Assembly: GCA_028287975.1 (NCBI GenBank)
Contig: JAQBOP010000186.1
Span: 1 to 51,115, forward strand
Direction: 5' to 3'
DNA length: 51,115 nucleotides
Source of the DNA: Mucilaginibacter sp.
Lineage (GTDB): Bacteria > Bacteroidota > Bacteroidia > Sphingobacteriales > Sphingobacteriaceae
The notes under the pieces were generated by a model. The model saw nothing but the letters and a program-made list of their open reading frames with translations, was not told the origin of the DNA and did not search any database. This document shows, one piece after another, positions 36,018 to 43,238 of the stretch; positions within the stretch are counted from its first letter, which is position 1, and each line of letters begins with the position of its first letter. Both the position numbers and the translations under genes were made by a program.

Positions 36018-37031
36018 TTATTCTGTTTCAACTACCAGTTTATCACCGGTAACTTGTTGTTTAATTTTTGCTTCCAGTTCGTCCATTAGCTCGGGGTTAT
36101 CCAATATCAATTGTTTAACCGCATCGCGGCCCTGGCCAAGGCGGGTATCGCCATAGCTAAACCACGAGCCTGCTTTTTTGATGATGTTGTGTTCAACACC
36201 CAGGTCAATGATCTCACCCGCTTTTGAAATGCCCTCGCCAAACATAATGTCAAACTCGGCAATGCGGAACGGAGGCGCAACTTTATTTTTTACAATCTTA
36301 ACTTTAACGCGGTTACCTGATACTTCGTCGGAGTCTTTTATTTGTGAGATCCGGCGTACATCCAGACGTACCGAAGCATAAAATTTTAAAGCGTTACCAC
36401 CTGTAGTAGTTTCGGGGTTACCAAACATAACCCCAATTTTATCGCGCAGCTGGTTAATAAAGATACAGCAGCAACCGGTTTTACTGATGGTACCGGTTAG
36501 CTTACGTAATGCCTGCGACATTAAACGCGCATGCAGACCCATTTTCGAGTCGCCCATTTCGCCCTCTATCTCGGCCTTAGGCACCAAAGCGGCAACCGAG
36601 TCGATAACTAAGATATCAATAGCGCCCGAACGGATCAGGTTATCGGCAATCTCTAATGCCTGCTCACCATTATCCGGCTGAGATATTAAAAGGTTCTCGA
36701 CATCAACGCCCAGTTTTTTAGCATAGAAACGATCAAAGGCGTGCTCAGCGTCGATGAATGCAGCAATGCCGCCTTTCTTTTGCGCCTCGGCAATAGCATG
36801 GATAGCTAATGTAGTTTTACCTGATGATTCAGGGCCATATATTTCAATAACACGACCCTTTGGCAAACCGCCAACGCCTAAAGCGATGTCAAGCCCTAAA
36901 GATCCGGTTGATATAACCTCGGTAGGTTCAATTACAGAATCGCCCAGCTTCATGATGGTGCCTTTTCCGTATGATTTCTCCAACTTATCCAATGTAAGTT
37001 GTAATGCTTTTAGTTTATCTGCGTTGCTCAT
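36018..37031 (-). CDS. recA: Recombinase RecA
   Basis: This 337-aa protein is the DNA strand-exchange recombinase that also triggers LexA-type self-cleavage. Walker A is GPESSGKTT (about 65-73), Walker B is in [12 protein letters not shown], loop L1/L2 motifs include [20 protein letters not shown] and the [21 protein letters not shown] region, followed by [13 protein letters not shown]. The sequence is complete, without intein or frameshift, and slightly short at the C-terminus, which is acidic only at its very end (VETE). The start is supported by a -7 element at 37049-37056. nth lies upstream on the same strand but 208 bases away. Confidence 0.99.
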   Translation of the reverse strand: MSNADKLKALQLTLDKLEKSYGKGTIMKLGDSVIEPTEVISTGSLGLDIALGVGGLPKGRVIEIYGPESSGKTTLAIHAIAEAQKKGGIAAFIDAEHAFDRFYAKKLGVDVENLLISQPDNGEQALEIADNLIRSGAIDILVIDSVAALVPKAEIEGEMGDSKMGLHARLMSQALRKLTGTISKTGCCCIFINQLRDKIGVMFGNPETTTGGNALKFYASVRLDVRRISQIKDSDEVSGNRVKVKIVKNKVAPPFRIAEFDIMFGEGISKAGEIIDLGVEHNIIKKAGSWFSYGDTRLGQGRDAVKQLILDNPELMDELEAKIKQQVTGDKLVVETE

Positions 37032-37048
37032 CTTAATAATATCTTTAG

Positions 37049-37056
37049 CAAATATA
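37049..37056 (-). promoter_or_regulatory. Possible -7 element for recA
   Basis: The minus strand reads TATATTTG, fitting TAnnTTTG, with transcription starting near 37042 and a leader of about 11 bases. No recognised SOS box was seen. Confidence 0.4.
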
Positions 37057-37106
37057 ATAGTTATTTTTAATAATACTAATTTTTTTAGTAATTTTTATTT
37101 CTTTAT

Positions 37107-37188
37107 TTGTCGGAATCCGAGGGGAAATCTATGCATAACAAGAACTTTGGCTGTGTATAGATTTCTCTCTGTCGTTCGAAATAACAAG
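37107..37188. repeat. Intergenic inverted repeat, GAAATCT/AGATTTC family
   Basis: Left arm 37107-37135 (…GGGGAAATCTATGCA) and right arm 37152-37188 (TGTGTATAGATTTCTC…) are imperfect complements. It lies between nth and recA and resembles the AGATTTCTC...CGAAAT repeats common in Sphingobacteriaceae. Confidence 0.6.
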
Positions 37189-37239
37189 AAGTTCAATCGG
37201 GCATGTAAACTTAATCATCCTGCCAACATCAGTCAACCA

Positions 37240-37995
37240 TCATTTATCCACACTGCGTTTCTTCAGCTCTTTGCTTATGGCGTTAAGCGCCTTTTTCTTT
37301 TTGGCTTCTTTGGCCTTTTTAGCTTTTTGCGCTTCGGCTTTTAGCAGGGCGGTTTCGGTATTGTTCCGCTCGTAGTAGCGGCAAAACCAGGTAAGCGGGC
37401 AAATCTCGCACTTGGGCGTCCGGGCCACACAAATATACCGGCCATGTAAGATCAGCCAGTGGTGCGCAATGGCAAGCGTATCGTTGGGCAGGTATTTAAC
37501 CAGTTGTTTTTCAACCGCCAATGGCGTGCGGGCATTGGTGGTAAGGCCTATCCTGTCGGCCACCCTAAAAACGTGTGTATCAACCGCGATGGCAGCCACA
37601 TCATAAACTACAGACGCGATAACATTAGCGGTTTTACGGCCCACGCCCGGCAGCTTCTGCAATTGATCGATATCAGACGGAACAACGCCATTAAACTCGC
37701 CGGTAAGCATTTTGGCCATACCTACTAAATGTTTGGCTTTATTGTTAGGATAGCTTACGCTGCGGATATAAGTGAACACTTCATCAGGTGTTGAGGCAGC
37801 TAAACTTTCTGCATCCGGGAAACGGGCAAACAGCGCCGGTGTAACCTGGTTAATACGCTTATCTGTACATTGTGCCGACAGGATCACTGCCACCAGCAGC
37901 TCATACGGGTTGGTATAATGCAACTCGGTTTCGGCCTCGGGCTGATTCTTTGAAAAATATTCAACAAAGTGTCGGTAGCGTTCTTGTCTGAGCAT
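37240..37995 (-). CDS. nth: Endonuclease III, DNA glycosylase/AP lyase
   Basis: This 251-aa enzyme removes oxidised pyrimidines and nicks abasic DNA. The helix-hairpin-helix is LPGVGRKTANV (about 124-134), the catalytic lysine is in SAQCTDKRINQ and the catalytic aspartate in VDTHVFRVADRIGL. The iron-sulfur cluster loop has the exact spacing C-X6-C-X2-C-X5-C in CVARTPKCEICPLTWFC. The protein ends with an unusual 40-residue tail rich in lysine and alanine (AQKAKKAKEAKKKKALN), which standard Nth lacks. No overlapping partner gene; the terminator or repeat region separates it from recA. Confidence 0.97.
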   Translation of the reverse strand: MLRQERYRHFVEYFSKNQPEAETELHYTNPYELLVAVILSAQCTDKRINQVTPALFARFPDAESLAASTPDEVFTYIRSVSYPNNKAKHLVGMAKMLTGEFNGVVPSDIDQLQKLPGVGRKTANVIASVVYDVAAIAVDTHVFRVADRIGLTTNARTPLAVEKQLVKYLPNDTLAIAHHWLILHGRYICVARTPKCEICPLTWFCRYYERNNTETALLKAEAQKAKKAKEAKKKKALNAISKELKKRSVDK

Positions 37996-38093
37996 GTGGT
38001 ATAGTAAGTCTTAAGTTCTTAGTATTAAGTCAAAAGTATCTTTAATATATAATCGACTTCAGACTAAATACAACAAGATCAAAAGTAAAAAAA

Positions 38094-38128
38094 AGTCCGA
38101 AGCAGAAATTGACTTTCCACTTCGGACT
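38094..38128 (-). terminator. Terminator after the 63-aa gene
   Basis: AGTCCGAAG (38094-38102) pairs with CTTCGGACT (38120-38128) around a 17-base loop. Runs of T follow on both strands, so it can serve the minus-strand small gene that ends at 38153. Confidence 0.75.
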
Positions 38129-38152
38129 ACCGTTTTTTTCTACTTAACCGAA

Positions 38153-38344
38153 CTACCGCTTGCTTTTTGAATAATCAAGAATGTAATGGATAGTTTGAAG
38201 TTTTGGCTTTTTTTGCAAAAGTTCCAGGTTAGAGCGTAATGAATGATAAAACATCAATTCGTCGCCTTCCAGGTTTTCTTTTATGCTTCCTTTTTCCACT
38301 TCGTTTTGGTTAGTGAATGCGTTTAAAGTAAAGGTTTCACCCAT
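38153..38344 (-). CDS. Hypothetical protein, 63 aa
   Basis: This small protein starts MGETFTLNAFTNQNEVEKGS and ends YILDYSKSKR, with a helix-like middle ELMFYHSLRSNLELLQKKP. It has no signal or membrane segment. The presence of a well-placed terminator 25 bases after the stop, and its isolation from other genes, support that it is a real gene. I recognise no family; it may be a small regulatory or structural protein. Confidence 0.55.
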   Translation of the reverse strand: MGETFTLNAFTNQNEVEKGSIKENLEGDELMFYHSLRSNLELLQKKPKLQTIHYILDYSKSKR

Positions 38345-38661
38345 AAGCTATTGTTTGTTGATCAGATTATACGGTATATAACGCAACACCGTTTCGTTTT
38401 ATTTTATCTAAATGAAAATTAAATGAAATTTTTCTTTTGGGTTTAATTTTCACCTGTTTATTTAACGCAAAGCGGATAATTTAATTATATAGTTAAGTAA
38501 TTATTAAGATTGATTTAATGAAGATTGGTTATTAAAGATTAAAGATTGGGTTGGTTTTGGATATTTTCCCTCAACAAGTCCGTTTTGGGTTGAGTTTCGT
38601 CAAAATTTTAAATTAATCTTGGCAGGATTTATGTATAGTTTTGCAGTAGATATATTATAAT
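38345..38661. other. 317-base gene-free divergent region
   Basis: This AT-rich region separates the 63-aa gene and the lipocalin-like lipoprotein gene, which point away from each other, so it should hold both promoters. A short TTAAAGATTAAAGATT tandem lies near 38531-38548, and a plus-strand -7 element at 38636-38643. Nothing else was recognised. Confidence 0.5.
38636..38643 (+). promoter_or_regulatory. Possible -7 element for the lipocalin-like gene
   Basis: TAGTTTTG fits TAnnTTTG; transcription would start near 38650, about 12 bases before the ATG at 38662. Confidence 0.4.
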
Positions 38662-39150
38662 ATGAAAAAGATATTCCAACTTACATTTACCGTTTTAACC
38701 CTTGCTTTTATTTTCCAAGCTTGTTCAACCGTTAAGAGTTTGCCGGCCAAGGCTACCGGTGCATCGCGTGCCCGCATTGTTGGCACCTGGACGCTAACCA
38801 ATATTAAATATGACGGTCTGTTGCCCGGCGCAGTACAAGACGTATTTAACCAGGCTCCTCCGCGCGATTTTAAGAATAGCACCTGGCAGCTAACCAATAG
38901 CGGCGATGGCATTTATACGCTGGCCAACGGTACATCGCAAACCATATTCTGGAGCTACAATACAGCTGATAAAAGCAACCCGATATTCCAGTTTAAAAAG
39001 ATCTACCAGGGTGATAAAGCTAAAAACGTTGCCGAGGGATACCAGCTTAATATTGTACAAAGCGATGGTAAAATGATGGTTTTAAAGTCGCCTATTGCTT
39101 TGGGTAATACAACTGCTTATATTATTTATACGTTTCAGAAAAATCAATAG
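38662..39150 (+). CDS. Lipocalin-like lipoprotein
   Basis: This 162-aa protein has a lipoprotein signal ending in FQACST (residues 1-21). The mature part starts ARIVGTWTLTNIKYDGLLPG, the GxW strand typical of lipocalin-like (DUF4488-type) domains, followed by STWQLTNSGDGIYTLANG and LNIVQSDGKMMVLKS. Calyx proteins of this kind bind small hydrophobic molecules or act in the envelope, but no ligand is known here. It is monocistronic and convergent to the sigma factor gene; a hairpin repeat lies between them. Confidence 0.75.
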   Translation: MKKIFQLTFTVLTLAFIFQACSTVKSLPAKATGASRARIVGTWTLTNIKYDGLLPGAVQDVFNQAPPRDFKNSTWQLTNSGDGIYTLANGTSQTIFWSYNTADKSNPIFQFKKIYQGDKAKNVAEGYQLNIVQSDGKMMVLKSPIALGNTTAYIIYTFQKNQ

Positions 39151-39240
39151 CCTCACCTAAATCCTCTCCAAAGGAGAGGACTTCAAAACAACGAATAAAA
39201 AAAAAGCCCCTCTCCCTTGGGGAGGGGTTGGGGAGAGGCT
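39150..39240. repeat. Intergenic inverted repeat, CACCTAAATCCTC family, copy 2
   Basis: Left arm 39150-39183 (GCCTCACCTAAATCCTCTCC...) and right arm 39204-39240 are near-complementary. It begins at the last base of the lipocalin-like gene and ends 22 bases before the sigma factor stop, filling the convergent gap. It is the same family as 13281-13373. Confidence 0.75.
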
Positions 39241-39262
39241 TTAAAAATCACATTGTTTAATA

Positions 39263-39847
39263 TTAATTTTTTAAACTCAGCTCTTTGGTCTGCATCATTT
39301 TGCGCAGGTTGTTTAGCGCATAGCGCATACGGCCGAGTGCTGTGTTTATGCTAACATCGGTAATGTCGGCAATTTCCTTAAAGCTCATGTCGCCGAAATG
39401 GCGCATGATCAATACTTCCTTCTGTTCTGATGGTAAAAGTTGTATGAGTGTTTTCAGGTCTTTATGGGTTTGTTCCCGTACCATGCGGTCCTCGGTGCTT
39501 TCGTCATAGTTACCAAGTACCTCAAAAATATCAAAATCATCGCCATTGCTAACCATGGGCGCTCGTTTCTCGCGCCTGAAATGGTCAATAACTAAATTGT
39601 GGGCAATACGGGTTACCCAGGGTAAAAACTTACCTTCTTCGTTATACTTGCCGGCTCTGAGTGTATTAATTACTTTTATAAAGGCATCCTGAAAAATATC
39701 TTCGGCCAGGTATTCGTCCTTAACAAGCAAGTAGATAGAAGTGTAAATTTTGGTTTGATAACGGCGGATCAATTCCACTAATCCTTTCTCGTCGCCGTTA
39801 ATGTACAGATGGATTAGATCCTGATCACTTTGCAATTGAAAATCCAT
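39263..39847 (-). CDS. RNA polymerase ECF sigma factor
   Basis: This 194-aa protein has sigma region 2 at about residues 22-88 (IRRYQTKIYTSIYLLVKDE; DIFQDAFIKVINTLRAGKY; FLPWVTRIAHNLVIDHFRRE) and region 4 at about 132-183 (LIQLLPSEQKEVLIMRHFGD; FKEIADITDVSINTALGRM). It directs RNA polymerase to specific promoters. No anti-sigma gene is next to it, and the acidic segment between the regions (NGDDFDIFEVLGNYDESTED) is a feature of a highly conserved Bacteroidota ECF group that is not linked to SusC-type systems. It is monocistronic; its trigger is unknown. Confidence 0.95.
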   Translation of the reverse strand: MDFQLQSDQDLIHLYINGDEKGLVELIRRYQTKIYTSIYLLVKDEYLAEDIFQDAFIKVINTLRAGKYNEEGKFLPWVTRIAHNLVIDHFRREKRAPMVSNGDDFDIFEVLGNYDESTEDRMVREQTHKDLKTLIQLLPSEQKEVLIMRHFGDMSFKEIADITDVSINTALGRMRYALNNLRKMMQTKELSLKN

Positions 39848-40240
39848 ATAAAGCGTTTACTTTAATTTATTTTAATTAAATTGTTAAGTATAGCTTTAAT
39901 CGATATGGATTTTCCTCAGGGGTTTAAAAAATGTTACCTCAAATAAAACAATTTCCAAGCTAAAAAGCAAATAATTTTTTTGTGTCATAATATTTGCCGC
40001 AATTGCAATGTTATTTGGATACTGCTAATTATTTTAGGATTTTTGCCCTTTCAAAAAAAGTGTTCAATTATTGGCTATATGCTGTTAGACTATCTTTCGT
40101 TTAAAAGGTTTAATCGCTAATTGCCAGTAATATAAAAAAGTCCATGGTCGATAGTCCATAGACCATGGAAAAGAGAACAATATAAAATAATGGCTATGGA
40201 CTATCGACCATCGTCTATGGACTAACACAAACAACTACAA
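39848..40240. other. 393-base gene-free divergent region
   Basis: The region separates the sigma factor and uvrA, which are divergent. The first 290 bases are AT-rich with no clear gene or motif. The last 100 hold the hairpin repeat at 40139-40223. Both promoters must lie here; none was identified with confidence. Confidence 0.5.
40139..40223. repeat. Cruciform-forming inverted repeat upstream of uvrA
   Basis: ATGGTCGATAGTCCATAG at 40144-40161 is exactly complementary to 40194-40211. Within the left arm CCATGGTC (40142-40149) also pairs with GACCATGG (40161-40168), so alternative hairpins are possible. The repeat ends 17 bases before the uvrA start codon, in what should be its leader. Confidence 0.85.
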
Positions 40241-43168
40241 ATGATCAAAGAAGCAGATAAGGATCCTAAAAAACATATCATTATAAAAGGCAGTAGGGTG
40301 CATAACCTTAAAAACCTGGATGTGGCTATACCCAAAAACAAGCTGGTTGTCGTAACCGGCATGTCGGGTTCGGGCAAATCATCCCTGGCTTTTGATACGT
40401 TATATGCCGAGGGCCAGCGCAGGTATGTAGAAAGCCTTTCATCATATGCCCGCCAGTTTTTGGGCCGCATGAATAAGCCCGATGTTGATTATATCAAGGG
40501 CATTGCCCCTGCGATAGCGATCGAGCAGAAGGTGATCACGTCAAATCCGCGGTCGACCGTAGGTACATCAACCGAGATCTATGACTATCTAAAGCTGCTT
40601 TTTTCGCGCATCGGTAAAACCATATCGCCGGTGTCGGGTGGTATCGTAAAAAAAGATTCGGTTACAGATGTGATCAATTTTATATTGTCGCTGCCCGACG
40701 AAACGCAGGCTACCATACTATGCCCGCTATACCCGCATAACAACCGCAGTTTAAAAGAAGAACTGGCCGTGCTGATGCAAAAAGGCTTTGTTCGGGTTGA
40801 GTACCAGGGCCGGATCTCGCGCATTGAGTCGTTGTTAGAAGAAGAAGGATTAGACAATACCGCCTGGGATAGTTTTGAGGCAGAAGAGGTTGAAGAGAAG
40901 GTTAAAGGTAAAAGGTTAAAGGTAAAAGGCAGTGATAGTGTAGACGCGGCCCCCGTCACTCACAACTCACTGCTCTCCACTCACCACGCCGTTCATATCG
41001 TTATAGACCGCGTAACAAAGGATACTTCGGATGAGACGGCCAGCCGTTTAGCCGACTCGGTGCAAACCGCGTTTTTTGAAGGCAAGGGCGATTGTTATGT
41101 GCGCTACCAGGAGCCTGACGCGTCCGAAGAAAAAGAACGTTTTTTTTGCGACAGGTTTGAATTGGATGGCATTAAGTTTGAAGAACCTACACCAAATTTC
41201 TTCAGCTTTAATAATCCTTATGGCGCATGTAAACGCTGCGAGGGCTACGGTAAAGTTATTGGCATTGACGAGGACCTGGTTATCCCCGACAAAAGCAAAA
41301 CCATTTACGAAGGTGCTATTGCCCCGTGGCGTGGCGAGAAAATGCGCGAGTGGAATGACGAGCTGGTAAAACATTCGTTAAAGTTTGATTTCCCTATCCA
41401 TCGCCAGTACAACCAGCTTACCGTCAAAGAGCAAAAGCTGCTGTGGACTGGCAATAAATACTTCCGCGGCCTTGATGAATTTTTCAGGGAGATGGAAGCG
41501 CAAACCTATAAAATTCAATACCGGGTAATGCTGTCGCGCTACCGCGGCAAAACTACCTGCCCCGAATGTATGGGCAGCCGCCTGCGCCATGACGCTACCT
41601 ATGTTAAGATAAACGACCACTCGATAACCGATGTGGTTTTAATGCCTTTGGATAAAGCGCTTGATTTTTTCAGGAACCTCACGCTAAATGAAACGGATGT
41701 TAAAGTAGGCAAGCGCCTGCTAACCGAGATCACCAACCGTTTAAGCTTTTTAAATGATGTGGGGTTAAGCTATTTAACACTTAACCGGTTATCAAATACG
41801 TTATCGGGCGGCGAGTCGCAACGGATTAACCTGGCGACCTCACTGGGTAGTAGCCTGGTGGGTTCTATTTATGTGTTAGATGAACCGAGCATTGGCCTGC
41901 ACCCGCGGGATACCCAACGGCTGATAACCGTGCTCAAATCGTTACGCGATGTAGGTAACACCGTATTGGTAGTAGAACATGAAGAAGAGATCATGAAAGC
42001 TGCCGACCATATCATAGACATTGGCCCGGCTGCCGGCACACATGGCGGCGAACTGATATTTAGCGGCACCTATGACGAAATTATAAAAGACGAAAAGAGC
42101 CTTACCGGCAAATACCTGAGTGGCAGGGAAGAAATAGCGATACCGGCAAGCCGCCGCAAGTGGAACGATTTTATTGAAATAAAAGGCGCGCGCGAAAACA
42201 ATTTAAAGCACGTTACCGCAAAGTTTCCACTTGGTGTGTTTACAGCAGTTACCGGTGTATCAGGCTCGGGTAAAACCAGTTTGGTAAAACGTATTTTGGC
42301 CCCTGCCCTGCAAAAAACGCTGGGCAACTATAATGGCGAGCAAACCGGCAGTTACGATGCCATTGAAGGCGATTATGGCAAAATTGAACAGGTAGAACTG
42401 GTTGACCAAAATCCGATTGGCCGCTCATCGCGTTCAAACCCGGTTACTTATGTAAAAGCCTGGGACGAGATCCGTAACTTATATGCCGCACGGCCGGCTT
42501 CCAAAGCCGCTGGGTTAAAACCATCGGCATTTTCTTTTAACGTTGAGGGCGGGCGCTGTGATGTTTGCCAGGGCGAAGGCGAGGTAAAAATAGAGATGCA
42601 GTTTATGGCCGACATCTTTTTAACCTGCGAAACCTGCGAGGGCAAACGCTTTAAGCAACATATACTGGACGTTACTTACAATGATAAAAATGTAAGCGAG
42701 GTACTGAACATGACCATTGAAGAAGCGCTTACGTTTTTCGCGTCAGAACCAAAGATCATCGCTAAAATAAAACCATTGTTTGAGGTTGGATTAGGTTATG
42801 TGCAATTGGGGCAGTCGTCAAACACGCTATCAGGCGGCGAGGCGCAGCGGATCAAGCTGGCGTCTTTCCTGGTTAAGGGTAACAATCCGCATAAAACACT
42901 CTTTATTTTTGATGAGCCGACTACAGGCCTGCATTTTGCCGACATTAAAAAACTACTTAAATCGTTTGATGCGCTGCTTGATCATGGCAATACCATCATT
43001 GTGATCGAACATAATATGGACGTAATAAAATGTGCCGATTGGGTAATAGACATTGGCCCCGAAGGTGGCGACCGCGGCGGTAAAGTGATATTTGAAGGCC
43101 TACCCGAAGATCTGATAAAAGTGAAGGATAGTTATACGGGTAAGTTTCTGAAAGAGCGTTTTAATTAA
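40241..43168 (+). CDS. uvrA: Excinuclease ABC subunit UvrA
   Basis: This 975-aa protein is the damage-recognition ATPase of nucleotide excision repair. It has two ABC modules with Walker A motifs GMSGSGKSS (40-48) and GVSGSGKTS, signature motifs [12 protein letters not shown] and [12 protein letters not shown], and zinc-binding cysteines in [18 protein letters not shown] and [19 protein letters not shown]. It is longer than usual (about 940) because residues 221-249, between the conserved parts of the UvrB-binding region, are encoded by a low-complexity insertion at 40901-40987. All catalytic motifs are intact, so the protein should work. A cruciform-forming repeat sits just before its start, and a perfect palindrome after its stop. 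Confidence 0.97.
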   Translation: MIKEADKDPKKHIIIKGSRVHNLKNLDVAIPKNKLVVVTGMSGSGKSSLAFDTLYAEGQRRYVESLSSYARQFLGRMNKPDVDYIKGIAPAIAIEQKVITSNPRSTVGTSTEIYDYLKLLFSRIGKTISPVSGGIVKKDSVTDVINFILSLPDETQATILCPLYPHNNRSLKEELAVLMQKGFVRVEYQGRISRIESLLEEEGLDNTAWDSFEAEEVEEKVKGKRLKVKGSDSVDAAPVTHNSLLSTHHAVHIVIDRVTKDTSDETASRLADSVQTAFFEGKGDCYVRYQEPDASEEKERFFCDRFELDGIKFEEPTPNFFSFNNPYGACKRCEGYGKVIGIDEDLVIPDKSKTIYEGAIAPWRGEKMREWNDELVKHSLKFDFPIHRQYNQLTVKEQKLLWTGNKYFRGLDEFFREMEAQTYKIQYRVMLSRYRGKTTCPECMGSRLRHDATYVKINDHSITDVVLMPLDKALDFFRNLTLNETDVKVGKRLLTEITNRLSFLNDVGLSYLTLNRLSNTLSGGESQRINLATSLGSSLVGSIYVLDEPSIGLHPRDTQRLITVLKSLRDVGNTVLVVEHEEEIMKAADHIIDIGPAAGTHGGELIFSGTYDEIIKDEKSLTGKYLSGREEIAIPASRRKWNDFIEIKGARENNLKHVTAKFPLGVFTAVTGVSGSGKTSLVKRILAPALQKTLGNYNGEQTGSYDAIEGDYGKIEQVELVDQNPIGRSSRSNPVTYVKAWDEIRNLYAARPASKAAGLKPSAFSFNVEGGRCDVCQGEGEVKIEMQFMADIFLTCETCEGKRFKQHILDVTYNDKNVSEVLNMTIEEALTFFASEPKIIAKIKPLFEVGLGYVQLGQSSNTLSGGEAQRIKLASFLVKGNNPHKTLFIFDEPTTGLHFADIKKLLKSFDALLDHGNTIIVIEHNMDVIKCADWVIDIGPEGGDRGGKVIFEGLPEDLIKVKDSYTGKFLKERFN
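40901..40987 (+). repeat. In-frame low-complexity insertion in uvrA
   Basis: The 14-base unit GTTAAAGGTAAAAG is present twice in perfect tandem (40901-40914 and 40915-40928) and gives [12 protein letters not shown]. It is followed at 40957-40987 by a TCACTCACAACTCACTG-type run. Both words resemble intergenic repeat sequences of Bacteroidota, here translated in frame inside UvrA. Confidence 0.6.
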
Positions 43169-43188
43169 TTGAAATATTTATTGTTAAA

Positions 43189-43220
43189 AAGTTGCAAACT
43201 AAAATTTTAGTTTGCAACTT
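43189..43220. terminator. 32-bp perfect palindrome after uvrA, probable terminator
   Basis: Bases 43189-43220 are a perfect palindrome (each half AAGTTGCAAACTAAAA), 20 bases after the uvrA stop and 18 before the next start codon. A run of T is weak, so it may act as a terminator, attenuator or repeat. Confidence 0.6.
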
Positions 43221-43238
43221 GCTGTCATAAACCACCTT

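Noticed and set aside
36754-37344. 196-codon plus-strand open frame spanning recA start and nth end
   Set aside because: It crosses two genes in antisense and the repeat between them, with low-complexity translation; no support for a gene.
39263-39847. ECF sigma factor as part of a SusC signalling set
   Set aside because: No anti-sigma gene, no adjacent SusC, and SusC in this window lacks the STN signalling extension.
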